From contig CAWIVZ010000008.1 in the NCBI GenBank assembly GCA_963839645.1, forward strand, positions 1,349,129-1,413,128: a stretch of 64,000 bases of DNA, read 5' to 3'. This DNA comes from PALSA-911 sp963839645 (GTDB taxonomy: Bacteria; Pseudomonadota; Alphaproteobacteria; Acetobacterales; Acetobacteraceae). The notes beneath the pieces are model-generated. The model did not search any database, was not told the DNA's origin, and saw only the letters and a program-made list of their open reading frames with translations. A program made the translations under genes and the position numbers. This document shows positions 28,467-36,766 of the stretch, in pieces (position 1 is the stretch's first letter; every line of letters begins with the position of its first letter).

Positions 28467-28946
28467 CTAGAGCAGCCATTGCAGGTCTCCGTAGGGAAAG
28501 CCGACTTCCCAGAACAGCGTCAGCTCGTGATCGCCTGCCTTCTCGATTGGCGCGAAGACGACCCGGTTGTAGAGCGTGGCGGTGTCGCCGGTCCGAGAGA
28601 TCAGCGCTGCCTCGCGGATCGTGCCGACGGCGGCGGCGGCAGGAATGGTGCCGCGCACCCGCACCCGCACGACGCGCTTGACCGGGTCGGCGGGATCGAC
28701 CTGAAACGCGTCCGGCGCGATCGGCGCCTCGGTCGCGTTTGTCAGCGCGGCGGTGGCGAAGCCGTCGCCCTCCGGCGCGTCACTGGTGCCGACCGCCATG
28801 TGGGTGATACCCGCGCCACCCGCCGCGCTGGCGAACAGCCGCGCGACCAGCGCCGCTCCGCTGATCAGCACGGCGTTGTGCGCGGCGCGCGTGGCGATCA
28901 GTTCGCCACCGGGGTCCCTCAGCTCTAGCCGCAGTCGCGCGCGCAT
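28467..28946 (-). CDS. Unrecognised tail-fibre-like protein of the contractile operon
   Basis: The open frame reaches up to 29015, but the ATG at 28946 has GGGGAG 6 bases upstream and removes an unusual run of acidic codons. The longer form (182 aa) would overlap the gpI-like gene by 20 bases; the shorter one has 159 aa. The sequence RLRLELRDPGGELIATRAAHNAVLISGAALVARLFAS and the small beta-rich remainder (ITHMAVGTSDAP, VRVRVRGTIPAAAAVGTIREAAL, TLYNRVVFAPIEK) resemble the N-terminal attachment domain found in short phage fibre proteins. It directly follows gpI, the usual fibre anchor. Receptor-binding is a plausible but unproven role. Confidence 0.58.
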   Translation of the reverse strand: MRARLRLELRDPGGELIATRAAHNAVLISGAALVARLFASAAGGAGITHMAVGTSDAPEGDGFATAALTNATEAPIAPDAFQVDPADPVKRVVRVRVRGTIPAAAAVGTIREAALISRTGDTATLYNRVVFAPIEKAGDHELTLFWEVGFPYGDLQWLL

Positions 28947-28995
28947 GGCCTGCTCCCCATTATCTGCCAGTTCTTCGTCATCAACCGGTTCTTCG

Positions 28996-30231
28996 TCATC
29001 TAAATGTCGATCCATCGAACGGCGTCACGCCCCACAGCCCGCCCGCATCGGGCATCCGCTCGCCGCCGCTGGAACCGGCTTCCTTGATGCGCATCGGCAG
29101 AACCGCGACCAGGCGGTCGGTGGCCGGTTGTGTGCTGGAGAAGGCCCGCGCCCGGGTCGCGGCGTGGATGCCGGCGGCCTTCAGGCGCTGGATGCCGGCA
29201 TCCAGCGCGGTCACCAGCCGGTCGCGTTCCGCCACGGGCGAGCCTGTCGCGCTGGCCGGGCGCAGCACCAGTTCGGCCGGAACGTCGAGCGCGATCGCGG
29301 CGGGCTCGTCCTCGATCCAGGTAGCCAGTAGCTGCACGGCGGCCGGCTGGTCGAACAGCGCGTGGTCGAACACGCTGCTGTCCCAACGTCCCTCGGCGAG
29401 ATCGAGGTCCGGCAGGCCGAGCAGGAAACGGTCAAGCCCTTCGGTGTCGTAGAGCGCGACCGGGAAGAACCACAGCCGGTTGTCACCGCGCCGCAGGGTG
29501 ATCGCCGGTGCCGGTGCCGCGATCTGCGCCGGCGTCCACGCCATGCCAGGGGTGAAGCCGGTAAGTCCGACCAGCCGGTCGGTGACATCGACACCGTCGA
29601 GCGCGGCTGTCGCTCGGCCCTCGGCGGTGGCGCGGATCGCCAGCCTGGCACCCGGTGGCACCCGGCCCTTCCAGATCAGCGCCGCGCCGGTGGTCAGGTT
29701 GGCAATGAGCGGCGCGGCCTCGGGTCCGGCCGCCAGCCCGGTCAACAACAGGGATACGGAGGTATCGGCCAGGCTGGTCACCGTGACGGTCAGTTTCGCC
29801 AGCGGCGGCATGGCCAGCCCGCCCGGCTGGGCGGTGGCGCGGCGCTGCGGGTTCTCCATCAGCGTCGGCTGGCCGGTGCCGACGCGCGCGCGGGTCGCCC
29901 CCTGATGCGCTGCGGCGTAGCGCCGGGCGAAGCCCTCCAGCGCGCCGCGGGTGACCGCGCCCTCATGCTGCGCGTCGCGTGTCGCATGCACCCAGGCCCG
30001 GAACAGCGGCAGCGTCTGCCAGGGCTCCACGCCGATATCGAGCAGCGCCGCGAGCCGCACCGCCTCACCGAGTTCCAGGGTGTCATCGAAACGATGCGAA
30101 CGGCCGATCTCGACCATGTCCTCGGTGGCAATCTCCGCAGCCACCGCCGACGGGGCGAGCGCGGTGCGCAGCAACTCGCCCTCGCGCAGCAGCGGATGCA
30201 GCCGCCCAGCCATGTCATCGAGCCGGCTCAT
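28996..30231 (-). CDS. Tail protein I-like baseplate/fibre-anchor protein
   Basis: A 411-aa protein coupled to baseplate J (4-base ATGA overlap). The N-terminal 130 residues read like the phage tail protein I/Afp12 group: MSRLDDMAGRLHPLLREGELL, ALLDIGVEPWQTLPLFRAWVHATRDAQHEG, GALEGFARRYAAAHQGATRAR. Residues about 150-380 are beta-rich and probably form a domain specific to this system (LTVTVTSLADTSVSLLLTGLAA; DNRLWFFPVALYDTEGL). In T4 and Afp the equivalent sits on the outer baseplate and anchors fibres. It is longer than P2 gpI (about 176 aa), so a fused fibre or carbohydrate-binding part is likely. Confidence 0.72.
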   Translation of the reverse strand: MSRLDDMAGRLHPLLREGELLRTALAPSAVAAEIATEDMVEIGRSHRFDDTLELGEAVRLAALLDIGVEPWQTLPLFRAWVHATRDAQHEGAVTRGALEGFARRYAAAHQGATRARVGTGQPTLMENPQRRATAQPGGLAMPPLAKLTVTVTSLADTSVSLLLTGLAAGPEAAPLIANLTTGAALIWKGRVPPGARLAIRATAEGRATAALDGVDVTDRLVGLTGFTPGMAWTPAQIAAPAPAITLRRGDNRLWFFPVALYDTEGLDRFLLGLPDLDLAEGRWDSSVFDHALFDQPAAVQLLATWIEDEPAAIALDVPAELVLRPASATGSPVAERDRLVTALDAGIQRLKAAGIHAATRARAFSSTQPATDRLVAVLPMRIKEAGSSGGERMPDAGGLWGVTPFDGSTFR

Positions 30232-31946
30232 GCGGTGCCCTCGCGAATGTCGATGTCGATGCGGCCGGGGCGCAGCCGCTCGCCCGGCCCCGGCATGTAC
30301 TCGCCCAGGCCGTCCGATAGCTGCAGGAAGCGATCACCGGCCTCCACCGTCAGCGTTGCCTCGGCCCGGATCAGCGCGAAGCGGCTATCGTCGCGGATGG
30401 CCGCGGCTAACCCGTCCAGATTGAGCGGAGCGCCGTTGGAGCGGCTGGCGAGATGGCTGGCGAAGGCGGTCTCGATCGCCGCCTTGGTGGCGGCCGCGGT
30501 GGCGCCCGCCGCCAGGTGAACCGGCAGCATGGCCGACACCGTCGCCTCCAAGGCTACCGCACCGGTGGTCTCGGCACTGGCGGTATCGAAACTGACCGGC
30601 CCGGCCAGATCGACCACTTCACCCGCCGCCAGCGTGAGCTCAGGCGCGGCGGCGCCGCCGTCTGGGGTGAGCGTGACGGTGGCGTCCACCACGCGCGCGT
30701 CGGCCATCACCGCGGACAGCATCTGCGCCCGGCGAAGCACCCCGCCAGGGGAAATGTCGCCGATCAGCTTTGTCAGCCGTTGCGCGACGCCGGCCTGGAT
30801 GTCGGCGAGTTCGGCACCGCCGACGCCGGTGCCGGCCAGCGTCAGTGCCACCCGCACCGTGACCCGCTTGCGCGCCGCCGCACCCGGAATGACCAGCACC
30901 CCGGCCGGCTTGACCAACCGGATGCGCTCGGCGACGGCCGCATGCGCGTCGGGCGTGTCGATGGCAAAAGCGATGTCGGCGCGCACCTCGCCCCAGCGTC
31001 CGTCCGGCGCTTCGGTCAGCGTGACGTCCTTGACCTCCGCCATCGACAGTAGATGAAACTTCAGCGCGTCGAGCGTGCCGCGGCCACTTCCGGCGAGCGC
31101 GCCTTTGGCGCGGCGGCGCAGTTGCTCGTCGGTTTCCGCTGCCGCCAACCGCGCCGTCGCCTGCGGGTTCGAAACCAACTCGATGCCGGCGATGCTGATC
31201 TCCGGCCGGTCCAGCCCGCCGGCTTCCACCTCGGGCGTGGCCTGTGTCTCAGCCACCGCCACCACGTCCCGGTTCGCCTCGCCCGGTTCGAGGATGATCT
31301 CTTCCTGCGTCAGGTAGCGCGCGCCCTTGGCGTTGGTGACAGCGGTGCCGGCGGGGACCGTGACCCGGCCGGGCGTGCCAGGCCGGCGCTGCAGGCGCAG
31401 CTTGGCGATCGGAAACCCGGCGGGCAGCCGCCGCACGCCGACCAGCGCCACGACTTTCTCCAGCGAACGGTCGGTGGCGGTTTCGACAAAGGCGGAATCA
31501 TACACCGAAGCGAGGTGCTGGTAGAGCACCGCCAGCTCGAAGGCGACCGTTTCGACCAGGGTGCGCACCACGCTGCCGGCGGCAAGATCGTCGAGCGGCG
31601 GCGAGGCGGGGCGGGTCTCGACCGGGTAATAGTTCACTGTCAGCAGCGAGCCCGGTGTCGGGCGCCGCCCGCCGTCGCGAAAGCGGATCGTGTCGAGCGC
31701 GCCGTCGCCGCCCGACGCGACCAGTTCGAAATCGGCGGCGGTGAAGCGGAACGCCACCGGCTTGTCGGCCGGCCCGACAACCCCCTCCAGATGGGAGACC
31801 CGGCGCACCGGACGGTCGCGCAACTTGGTTGGGACCAGCGCCACCCCATCGGGCGGGGCGACCATTGTTTCGGCCACCGTGCCGCCGGTTAAGGTGGTGA
31901 GCAGGTCGCGCACGATCGCGTCGTACAGCCGGGGGGTGTAGCTCAC
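30228..31946 (-). CDS. Baseplate J-like protein
   Basis: A 572-aa protein matching the Baseplate_J/gp47/Afp11 family in sequence style and order. It opens with the N-terminal wedge MSYTPRLYDAIVRDLL. RTLVETVAFELAVLYQHLASVYDSAFVETATDRSLEKVVALVGVRR is the most family-typical block. It continues with VTVPAGTAVTNAKGARYLTQEEI, then DEQLRRRAKGALAGSGRGTLDALKFHLLSMAEVKDVTL. It forms the baseplate wedge with gp25 and gpI. Its start overlaps gp25 and its stop overlaps gpI by 4 bases each. It is larger than P2 gpJ (302 aa), closer to the eCIS form. Confidence 0.9.
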   Translation of the reverse strand: MSYTPRLYDAIVRDLLTTLTGGTVAETMVAPPDGVALVPTKLRDRPVRRVSHLEGVVGPADKPVAFRFTAADFELVASGGDGALDTIRFRDGGRRPTPGSLLTVNYYPVETRPASPPLDDLAAGSVVRTLVETVAFELAVLYQHLASVYDSAFVETATDRSLEKVVALVGVRRLPAGFPIAKLRLQRRPGTPGRVTVPAGTAVTNAKGARYLTQEEIILEPGEANRDVVAVAETQATPEVEAGGLDRPEISIAGIELVSNPQATARLAAAETDEQLRRRAKGALAGSGRGTLDALKFHLLSMAEVKDVTLTEAPDGRWGEVRADIAFAIDTPDAHAAVAERIRLVKPAGVLVIPGAAARKRVTVRVALTLAGTGVGGAELADIQAGVAQRLTKLIGDISPGGVLRRAQMLSAVMADARVVDATVTLTPDGGAAAPELTLAAGEVVDLAGPVSFDTASAETTGAVALEATVSAMLPVHLAAGATAAATKAAIETAFASHLASRSNGAPLNLDGLAAAIRDDSRFALIRAEATLTVEAGDRFLQLSDGLGEYMPGPGERLRPGRIDIDIREGTA

Positions 31947-32392
31947 AGCGCCACCTCAAGGCCAAGCGAAACCGGATCGCCGCCGGCGACCGGGCGGACC
32001 GAGAGGGTGAAGGCGATGCTGTCGATGCTCTCCTCCTCCGGTTCGAAGCGGAACTCGACCAGCTTGGGCTGCACGCGGCGCTCCATCGCCACCGCCTCAA
32101 GCACGAACGCCTTGACCAGCACGCGCTGCTCGCTGGTCTTCGGACGCCCGATCAGTTCGTGCAGGCGCGAGCCGTACGTCGCGTGCCCAAGGGAAGCGAG
32201 CGCGCCCCGAGGCGTGAGCAAGCGCAGCAGAAGCGCCTGGGCCAGGTTCTCCCGCCCGCTGACGATCGCCAGATCGGCCACCTCCGCCAGCGCGCCGCGC
32301 GGCAGGCGGGCACGCACGCGGCCATCGAGGGAGGCTGCGTCATGCGCGACGAACCCAGGGGCGACCAGCAGATCGGTGCCGAGCGGGCCCAT
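31943..32392 (-). CDS. GPW/gp25-family baseplate wedge protein
   Basis: A 149-aa protein with the gp25/GPW fold signature in the middle: AQALLLRLLTPRGALASLGHATYGSRLHELIGR, then VLVKAFVLEAVAMERRVQPKLVEFRF. gp25 is a lysozyme-like baseplate wedge component conserved in T4, P2, pyocins, eCIS and T6SS (TssE), where it nucleates sheath assembly. The ATG shares one base with the upstream PAAR stop (TGATG) and the stop overlaps baseplate J by 4 bases. T6SS TssE is rejected because no other T6SS gene is nearby. Confidence 0.88.
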   Translation of the reverse strand: MGPLGTDLLVAPGFVAHDAASLDGRVRARLPRGALAEVADLAIVSGRENLAQALLLRLLTPRGALASLGHATYGSRLHELIGRPKTSEQRVLVKAFVLEAVAMERRVQPKLVEFRFEPEEESIDSIAFTLSVRPVAGGDPVSLGLEVAL

Positions 32393-32787
32393 CAGCCGAT
32401 CATAACGGTGCTGGCGGCGATCACCTGGCCCTTGGCGGCGCCGGGCGTCAGATCGTCGCAGGTGATCACGGGATCGAGGTTACGGGCCGCCGGCTTGCCG
32501 CCGATCAGCACGGTGGCGCTGCCCTGGAACACGGTGGCCTTGTTCGACGGCGGCACCTGGAACGGCCCGCCGGCAGGAATGTGCGGCGGGGTGTTGTCGG
32601 CGCCCGAGCCCACCACCGCGGCGGGCTGACCGGCAATTTTCACCGAGGCGATCAACCCCGAGGTCAGGGTTCCCTGGAACGGCGAGGGCAGCGGCGTCGG
32701 GATCGGCCCGCCGGGCGAGGGAATCATCACGATGTGCGTGTCGATCGCCATGACCTGACTGGCGCCGGAGGCAGCTGGCTGGCCCAT
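32392..32787 (-). CDS. PAAR-repeat spike-tip protein
   Basis: A 131-aa protein starting at ATG 32787, which shares one base with the gpV stop (TGATG). The PAAR-like region has IPAGGPFQVPPSNKATVFQGSATVLIGGKPAAR, a Pro/Gly-rich set of short strands ending in ARNLDPVITC and TVMIG. Such proteins cap the VgrG/gpV trimer as a sharp cone, usually with bound metal, and pierce the target membrane. A longer open frame (to 33480) is a shadow; the coupled ATG is chosen. The N-terminal Gly/Pro-rich segment (SPGGPIPTPLPSPFQG) is typical. Confidence 0.85.
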   Translation of the reverse strand: MGQPAASGASQVMAIDTHIVMIPSPGGPIPTPLPSPFQGTLTSGLIASVKIAGQPAAVVGSGADNTPPHIPAGGPFQVPPSNKATVFQGSATVLIGGKPAARNLDPVITCDDLTPGAAKGQVIAASTVMIG

Positions 32788-33446
32788 CAATTGAGCTCGA
32801 TCATGGCGGCGGAGACCTTCACCTTGGACTGGCCCTTGATCTCGACTTCCGAGCCCTCGAGGCTCAGCTTGCCGGTGGTTTTGAGGCTGATGTCGCCGTC
32901 CTTCTTGATCGTCAGCGCGGCGCCGCCTGCCTTGGCCTCCAACCGCCCGCCGCCGGCGGCCATCAGTTTCACCTCGATCTCGCCTACCGCGATCGTCACG
33001 GTTTCCTCGACGATCTCGACCGTCACCTCCCCGGGCAGCTTCAGCATCACCCGCGCTGGATCGCCCTCGATCTCGCATTCCAGCTTGGGGCTGGCCTCGC
33101 CGGGCGGCAGGCGCAGCGCGAACTGGCCGGGCTTGTGCTTGGGCGGATCGAGATCGGGATGGTACAGCCGGCCGACCACCACGGCCGCGTCGAAATCGCC
33201 TTCCAGAAACAGCACGATGACCAGATCGTCGACTGCGGGGATTGCAGCAAAACCGAGCGCGCCGACCGCGACCGGCACTCGCGGCAGCACCAGCCCGGTG
33301 TCGCGCAGCCGCACGCTCACCGCATGGTCCGGTGTGGCCTCGTGCGCGAAGACCGCGGTGACAACCCCGGCCGCCGCAATCGGCCGTGCGGCGATCTCGT
33401 GGCGGACGATGCGCGCGACGCCCTCGAACAACGATGCCGCACTCAT
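32787..33446 (-). CDS. Baseplate assembly protein gpV-like spike
   Basis: A 219-aa protein starting at ATG 33446, which overlaps the stop of the gpD-like gene by 4 bases. The N-terminal OB-fold region (IAAAGVVTAVFAHEATPDHAVSVRLRDTGLVLPRVPVA, ending in VVVGRLYHPDLDPP) fits the gpV/gp5-N group. The C-terminal half has alternating valine/lysine strands (EVTVEIVEETVTIAVGEIEV, KLSLEGSEVEIKGQSKV) that fit an intertwined beta-helix needle. With gpD it equals the split form of VgrG/gp27-gp5. The PAAR tip follows directly. Confidence 0.85.
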   Translation of the reverse strand: MSAASLFEGVARIVRHEIAARPIAAAGVVTAVFAHEATPDHAVSVRLRDTGLVLPRVPVAVGALGFAAIPAVDDLVIVLFLEGDFDAAVVVGRLYHPDLDPPKHKPGQFALRLPPGEASPKLECEIEGDPARVMLKLPGEVTVEIVEETVTIAVGEIEVKLMAAGGGRLEAKAGGAALTIKKDGDISLKTTGKLSLEGSEVEIKGQSKVKVSAAMIELN

Positions 33447-34462
33447 AGCAGTCCCTCCGCCGCGCCGAGCAATGCGCCAAGCAGACCGCCGGACGGAGCG
33501 GCCAGACGCTCGGCCGACAGCCGCGTCATGCCCAGGCCATGCGTCAGTCGATGCTCGACCTGGGTCAGCAGGAACGCACCGCCGGGAAACCCATCGGGCA
33601 GGTCCTGGATCTCGATCACCTGGCTCGGGCGCAGTTTGGGCAGCAGGAAGCAGCGCACGTCGAGCCGGCCGGCCGCACGCGCCGCCGCAGCGCTGGCCGC
33701 GGTCGAGGCCTTGGACGCGGCCGCCGGCGTGCGCAGTGCCGGCGCGGCAACCCGCCGCACGCCCGGGCCGCCATCGGCGGCATCCTCGGGTAGCGGTCCC
33801 GGCGCCGGACGAAGCGCGTTGGGTGCCGAGGCACTGCCCGCCGGGCCGGACCCGATCACGAAACGGCGCGGATTGAGCGGCTCGGCGGCAGCGTGCTCGA
33901 TCGCGACGATCTCGCGGCCGTAGCGCAAGGCCGCGTCGGCAGGGCCTTCCGGGCGCTTGCGGATCACGAGCTTGCCGTCGGCATCGACCGTCGCGATCGC
34001 GTCGCCCCAATCGGCCAGCCGGGCGATATGCTCGGCCGCTGTCCGCGACGGATGCGCGGCATAGGCCGGCAGATCGAGATCGAGATCGAGTGTGCCGAGA
34101 TCGACGCCGGCATCGCCGGCGAGCTTGCGCGCAATGCCGGAGGCGGGCTGGCGCTCGAAACTGCAAGACGGGCGCAGCCGGCCGAGGATGCCGCCGCCGT
34201 CCGTGATCACCACCTCGATACCGTCCACCGCCTGCCGCACCTTGGCCACCTGCCCGGTTAGGACCGTTGACGTGCCGTCGCCGCCATCCAGGTCCAGCTT
34301 GGCGTCATCGCCTGGCGCCGCTTCGAAGCGCACCCCGGCGGGCAAGCGGATGGTGGCGGACCCGCCGCGCGGCAATAGCGCCAGCATGGCGACGATGTCG
34401 GCAGCATGGCTGTCGTAGCGCAGCGAACCCAAGGTCAGCGAATGGGTGGGTGTCAGGCTCAT
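33443..34462 (-). CDS. Phage late-control D-like baseplate hub protein (gpD/gp27)
   Basis: A 339-aa protein. Family-typical regions are the N-terminal barrel (TLGSLRYDSHAADIVAMLALLP, VLTGQVAKVRQAVDGIEVVITDGG) and the central SGIARKLAGDAGVDLGTLDLD ... HIARLADWGDAIATVDADGKLVIRKRP block. The C-terminal LRPSQVIEIQDLPDGFPGGAFLLTQVEHRL block also fits. A low-complexity Ala/Pro-rich insert (about 215-270) separates the halves. In contractile tails gpD is the hub that joins tube and spike. It overlaps gpV downstream (ATGA) and the hub-adaptor gene upstream (ATGA). Confidence 0.85.
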   Translation of the reverse strand: MSLTPTHSLTLGSLRYDSHAADIVAMLALLPRGGSATIRLPAGVRFEAAPGDDAKLDLDGGDGTSTVLTGQVAKVRQAVDGIEVVITDGGGILGRLRPSCSFERQPASGIARKLAGDAGVDLGTLDLDLDLPAYAAHPSRTAAEHIARLADWGDAIATVDADGKLVIRKRPEGPADAALRYGREIVAIEHAAAEPLNPRRFVIGSGPAGSASAPNALRPAPGPLPEDAADGGPGVRRVAAPALRTPAAASKASTAASAAAARAAGRLDVRCFLLPKLRPSQVIEIQDLPDGFPGGAFLLTQVEHRLTHGLGMTRLSAERLAAPSGGLLGALLGAAEGLL

Positions 34463-35127
34463 TGTTCGAACATCGCGCCCAGCGCAGCCGCGGCGGCGCT
34501 GAACTGACTGGCGATGGCGGGCATCGCATCCGTGGTCGCCTTGAGCGGATCGAGCACGCCGGCGAAATCGAGGCCGCCATCGGCCAGCGAGGCGAGGGCG
34601 GAGAGCGCGTCGATGGCACCCATGGCCTGATCGACCGCAGCCGCCGCCTGGGACGCGAGGTCGGCAATGTCGCCGAGCACACCAGGGTCCAGGCCAAGAT
34701 CGTCCAGACCAAGATCATCCAATCCGCCGAAGCCGCCCGAAACCTGCGCGGGCGGCGGCAAGGGTGGGCTTTCGGCCAGATCGAGGCGGTAGGCGATGCG
34801 CTGGACCCGCCCGGCCGCTTCTTCCGCCGCCAGTCCCCGGATCACGACTTTCGAAAGATCGAGCGCGCTGGTGATATCGGCGGCAAAGGAAAGTTCCTCG
34901 CCGCTGGTCGCCGCCGCCTGCAGCTTGCCGAGCGCGTCCTTGGCGCCGTCGCCAATGAGCAGACCTTCGATCACGATCTGGTGCGAGGGCCGGCCGGCGC
35001 GCTGCTGGACCTCGCCGTCGAGCCCGGCGATGCGCATCGCCGCGAAGCCGGTGTCAAGCTGGTGCGAAATCGTCTGCACCGCGTCGAGCGGAATGTCGCC
35101 GATCAGCGGGATTGGACGCTCGGTCAC
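34459..35127 (-). CDS. Putative tube-to-hub adaptor protein
   Basis: A 222-aa protein between the tube block and gpD, coupled to both sides by ATGA overlaps. The segment IVIEGLLIGDGAKDALGKLQAA ... GEELSFAADITSALDLSKVVIRGLAAEEAAGRVQRIAYRLDLAE has the look of phage baseplate hub/adaptor proteins that pair with gpD. This is a pattern memory, not a database match. The last 80 residues are rich in Gly, Asp and Leu followed by helices (LDDLGLDDLGLDPGVLGDI). No LysM motif is visible, so this is not a simple Afp7 equivalent. The function is inferred from position between tube and gpD. Confidence 0.6.
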   Translation of the reverse strand: MTERPIPLIGDIPLDAVQTISHQLDTGFAAMRIAGLDGEVQQRAGRPSHQIVIEGLLIGDGAKDALGKLQAAATSGEELSFAADITSALDLSKVVIRGLAAEEAAGRVQRIAYRLDLAESPPLPPPAQVSGGFGGLDDLGLDDLGLDPGVLGDIADLASQAAAAVDQAMGAIDALSALASLADGGLDFAGVLDPLKATTDAMPAIASQFSAAAAALGAMFEQ

Positions 35128-36329
35128 CGGTCAAGGCCGCGGTGATCGCACTCATCGGCAAGTGCGCGAGCGAGGGCCGAGAGCAGGGCATCGGCGTCCG
35201 GCAGAGTGGCAGCCGCAAAGGCGGGAACTGTCGCCGGTCCGGGTGCCGGACCGGGCGCGGCTTGCCTCGGCCGGGGCAACGCCGGCGGTGGCGCATTGAG
35301 GCCAAGTGAGCCGAATCCGGCAAGCGGGGCAGAACGGTAGTCCGAACGCGGAGCCGTAAACGACGATGGGGGTGCGAACGAGGACGAGGACGGTGTCTCC
35401 TTCGCGACGGCGCGGTCCAGCTCCGGAAGCGTCGGTGCCGACTTCGCACCAGCGGCAATATCACCCATCGGCAGACCGGAAGGGACCGTTGGGAAGGAGA
35501 TTTTCGGTTCGGTCGTTTGCGCAGGAGCGGCCGTCATCTTTGAGTCAACCGGATCGCGCAATGCCGATGGCGGGATCAGGGTCGTGTCGGGGTGCGAATG
35601 ATCATCGCGGATTGACTTGGGGGGCGCCGGCTTGATCACCAGCCGACGGTGGCGCAGCGTCGCCAGCAGAGTGGGTGGGCCCACGCCGGAAATGCCGGAC
35701 TGTGCAGGGTTGCGCACGCGCGGATCGGCAAGACCGGATTGTGCCGCCCGCAATGGCTTTCCGGCGAAAGCGCCGGTGCGATCTCCCGGCGCAGGCGAAG
35801 GCCCGGTGAGCTCCCGGCCCTGGTTGAAGCCGGACCAGGCGGACCGGCTCGCGACTGCGGCAGAACCAAGTTCGTGCGCGGGCAGATCCCCGTTCGCATC
35901 TGCTGCACGCGATGCCGCCCGCACCAGCATGGCCTCGATCAACCCGGCAGTATCCTCGCCGGGCTCCTCGGCCCGGGTAGCCTCCACTGCATCACCGAAG
36001 CGCACGCGCGTCCAGCCATCTTCCGGTAGAGAAGGTTGGGGCGGATTTTCGGTGTCGCCGAGTGCTAGCGCGAGCATCACCGCATCGGCGAGTGGGGTCG
36101 TGGCGCCATCGAGCGTGGCCGCACGCAGAACCGCCAGCAGCCGCGCCCCGCCGCCACCGGCGGCAGCGGCGAGCGCGGCGGCACGGAGTTCGATCGCTTC
36201 TGCCCGGCGCACGCAAGTCGCCGGGTCGATGCGCCACCAGCCCGGCCGTACGTCCGGCGTCAAACGCGCCACGCGCGTGCCCAAACGCACCAGCATGGTG
36301 TCGGGGGTGGTGATCGCGCGGTCTATCAT
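35124..36329 (-). CDS. Unrecognised proline-rich protein between tube and hub genes
   Basis: A 401-aa protein with GGGAGG 9 bases before the ATG at 36329. Residues about 1-130 look structured (MLVRLGTRVARLTPDVRPGWWRID; AIELRAAALAAAAGGGGARLL). The rest is low-complexity and rich in Pro, Ser and Ala, probably disordered. The last 40 residues return to an Ala/Leu helix. It is placed where phage operons hold a tail assembly chaperone or scaffold, but nothing matches a named family. It overlaps the next gene by 4 bases; an assembly or adaptor role is the best guess. Confidence 0.58.
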   Translation of the reverse strand: MIDRAITTPDTMLVRLGTRVARLTPDVRPGWWRIDPATCVRRAEAIELRAAALAAAAGGGGARLLAVLRAATLDGATTPLADAVMLALALGDTENPPQPSLPEDGWTRVRFGDAVEATRAEEPGEDTAGLIEAMLVRAASRAADANGDLPAHELGSAAVASRSAWSGFNQGRELTGPSPAPGDRTGAFAGKPLRAAQSGLADPRVRNPAQSGISGVGPPTLLATLRHRRLVIKPAPPKSIRDDHSHPDTTLIPPSALRDPVDSKMTAAPAQTTEPKISFPTVPSGLPMGDIAAGAKSAPTLPELDRAVAKETPSSSSFAPPSSFTAPRSDYRSAPLAGFGSLGLNAPPPALPRPRQAAPGPAPGPATVPAFAAATLPDADALLSALARALADECDHRGLDR

Positions 36330-36362
36330 CTCGCTTCGCCTCCCCCTTCAGGCCGCGACCGG

Positions 36363-36761
36363 TCAGGCGGCGGGCGGTTTTTCCATTACTTCGCGCATGC
36401 GCGTCGCGGTGAAGGCGTAGATCGCCTCGCCATGTCCGCCGGCGCCAATATCGAAGCTTTTCTCGGTCAGAAAACATTCGTCGAAAGTAACTGTCATCTG
36501 CTGGCCGGCATGCACGAGTTCGGCGATGATCTGCACGGAATTTGCCACGCCCAACGCGTCCAGTGCCGCCGCCGCGGAGGCCACACGCAGTTGCCCCTCG
36601 ATCACCTGGGCGCCGGATACCATGCCGATGCGCTCGTTGGTGCCGAGCCCGAACACATTCTCCCTTGCCTGGGTACGTCGGTAGTCGAGCGCGCGCACGC
36701 CCTCGACCGGCTTGCCCGCCACCTTTACCTGGCTCTCATTGGCTGCGAAGATCGTCGCCAT
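36363..36761 (-). CDS. Tail tube protein (gp19-like)
   Basis: A 132-aa protein. The order beta-strand, long loop, beta-strands fits tube subunits of contractile tails: QVKVAGKPVEGVRALDYRRTQARENVFGLGTNERIGMVSGAQVIEGQLRV, then NSVQIIAELVHAGQQMTVTFDECFLTEKSFDIGAGGHGEAIYAF. The GEAIYAFTATRM ending is the last barrel strand. It lies 5 bases downstream of the sheath gene, as usual. Only one tube gene is present, while eCIS such as Afp encode two. Such subunits stack as hexameric rings inside the sheath. Confidence 0.82.
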   Translation of the reverse strand: MATIFAANESQVKVAGKPVEGVRALDYRRTQARENVFGLGTNERIGMVSGAQVIEGQLRVASAAAALDALGVANSVQIIAELVHAGQQMTVTFDECFLTEKSFDIGAGGHGEAIYAFTATRMREVMEKPPAA

Positions 36762-36766
36762 CGATG

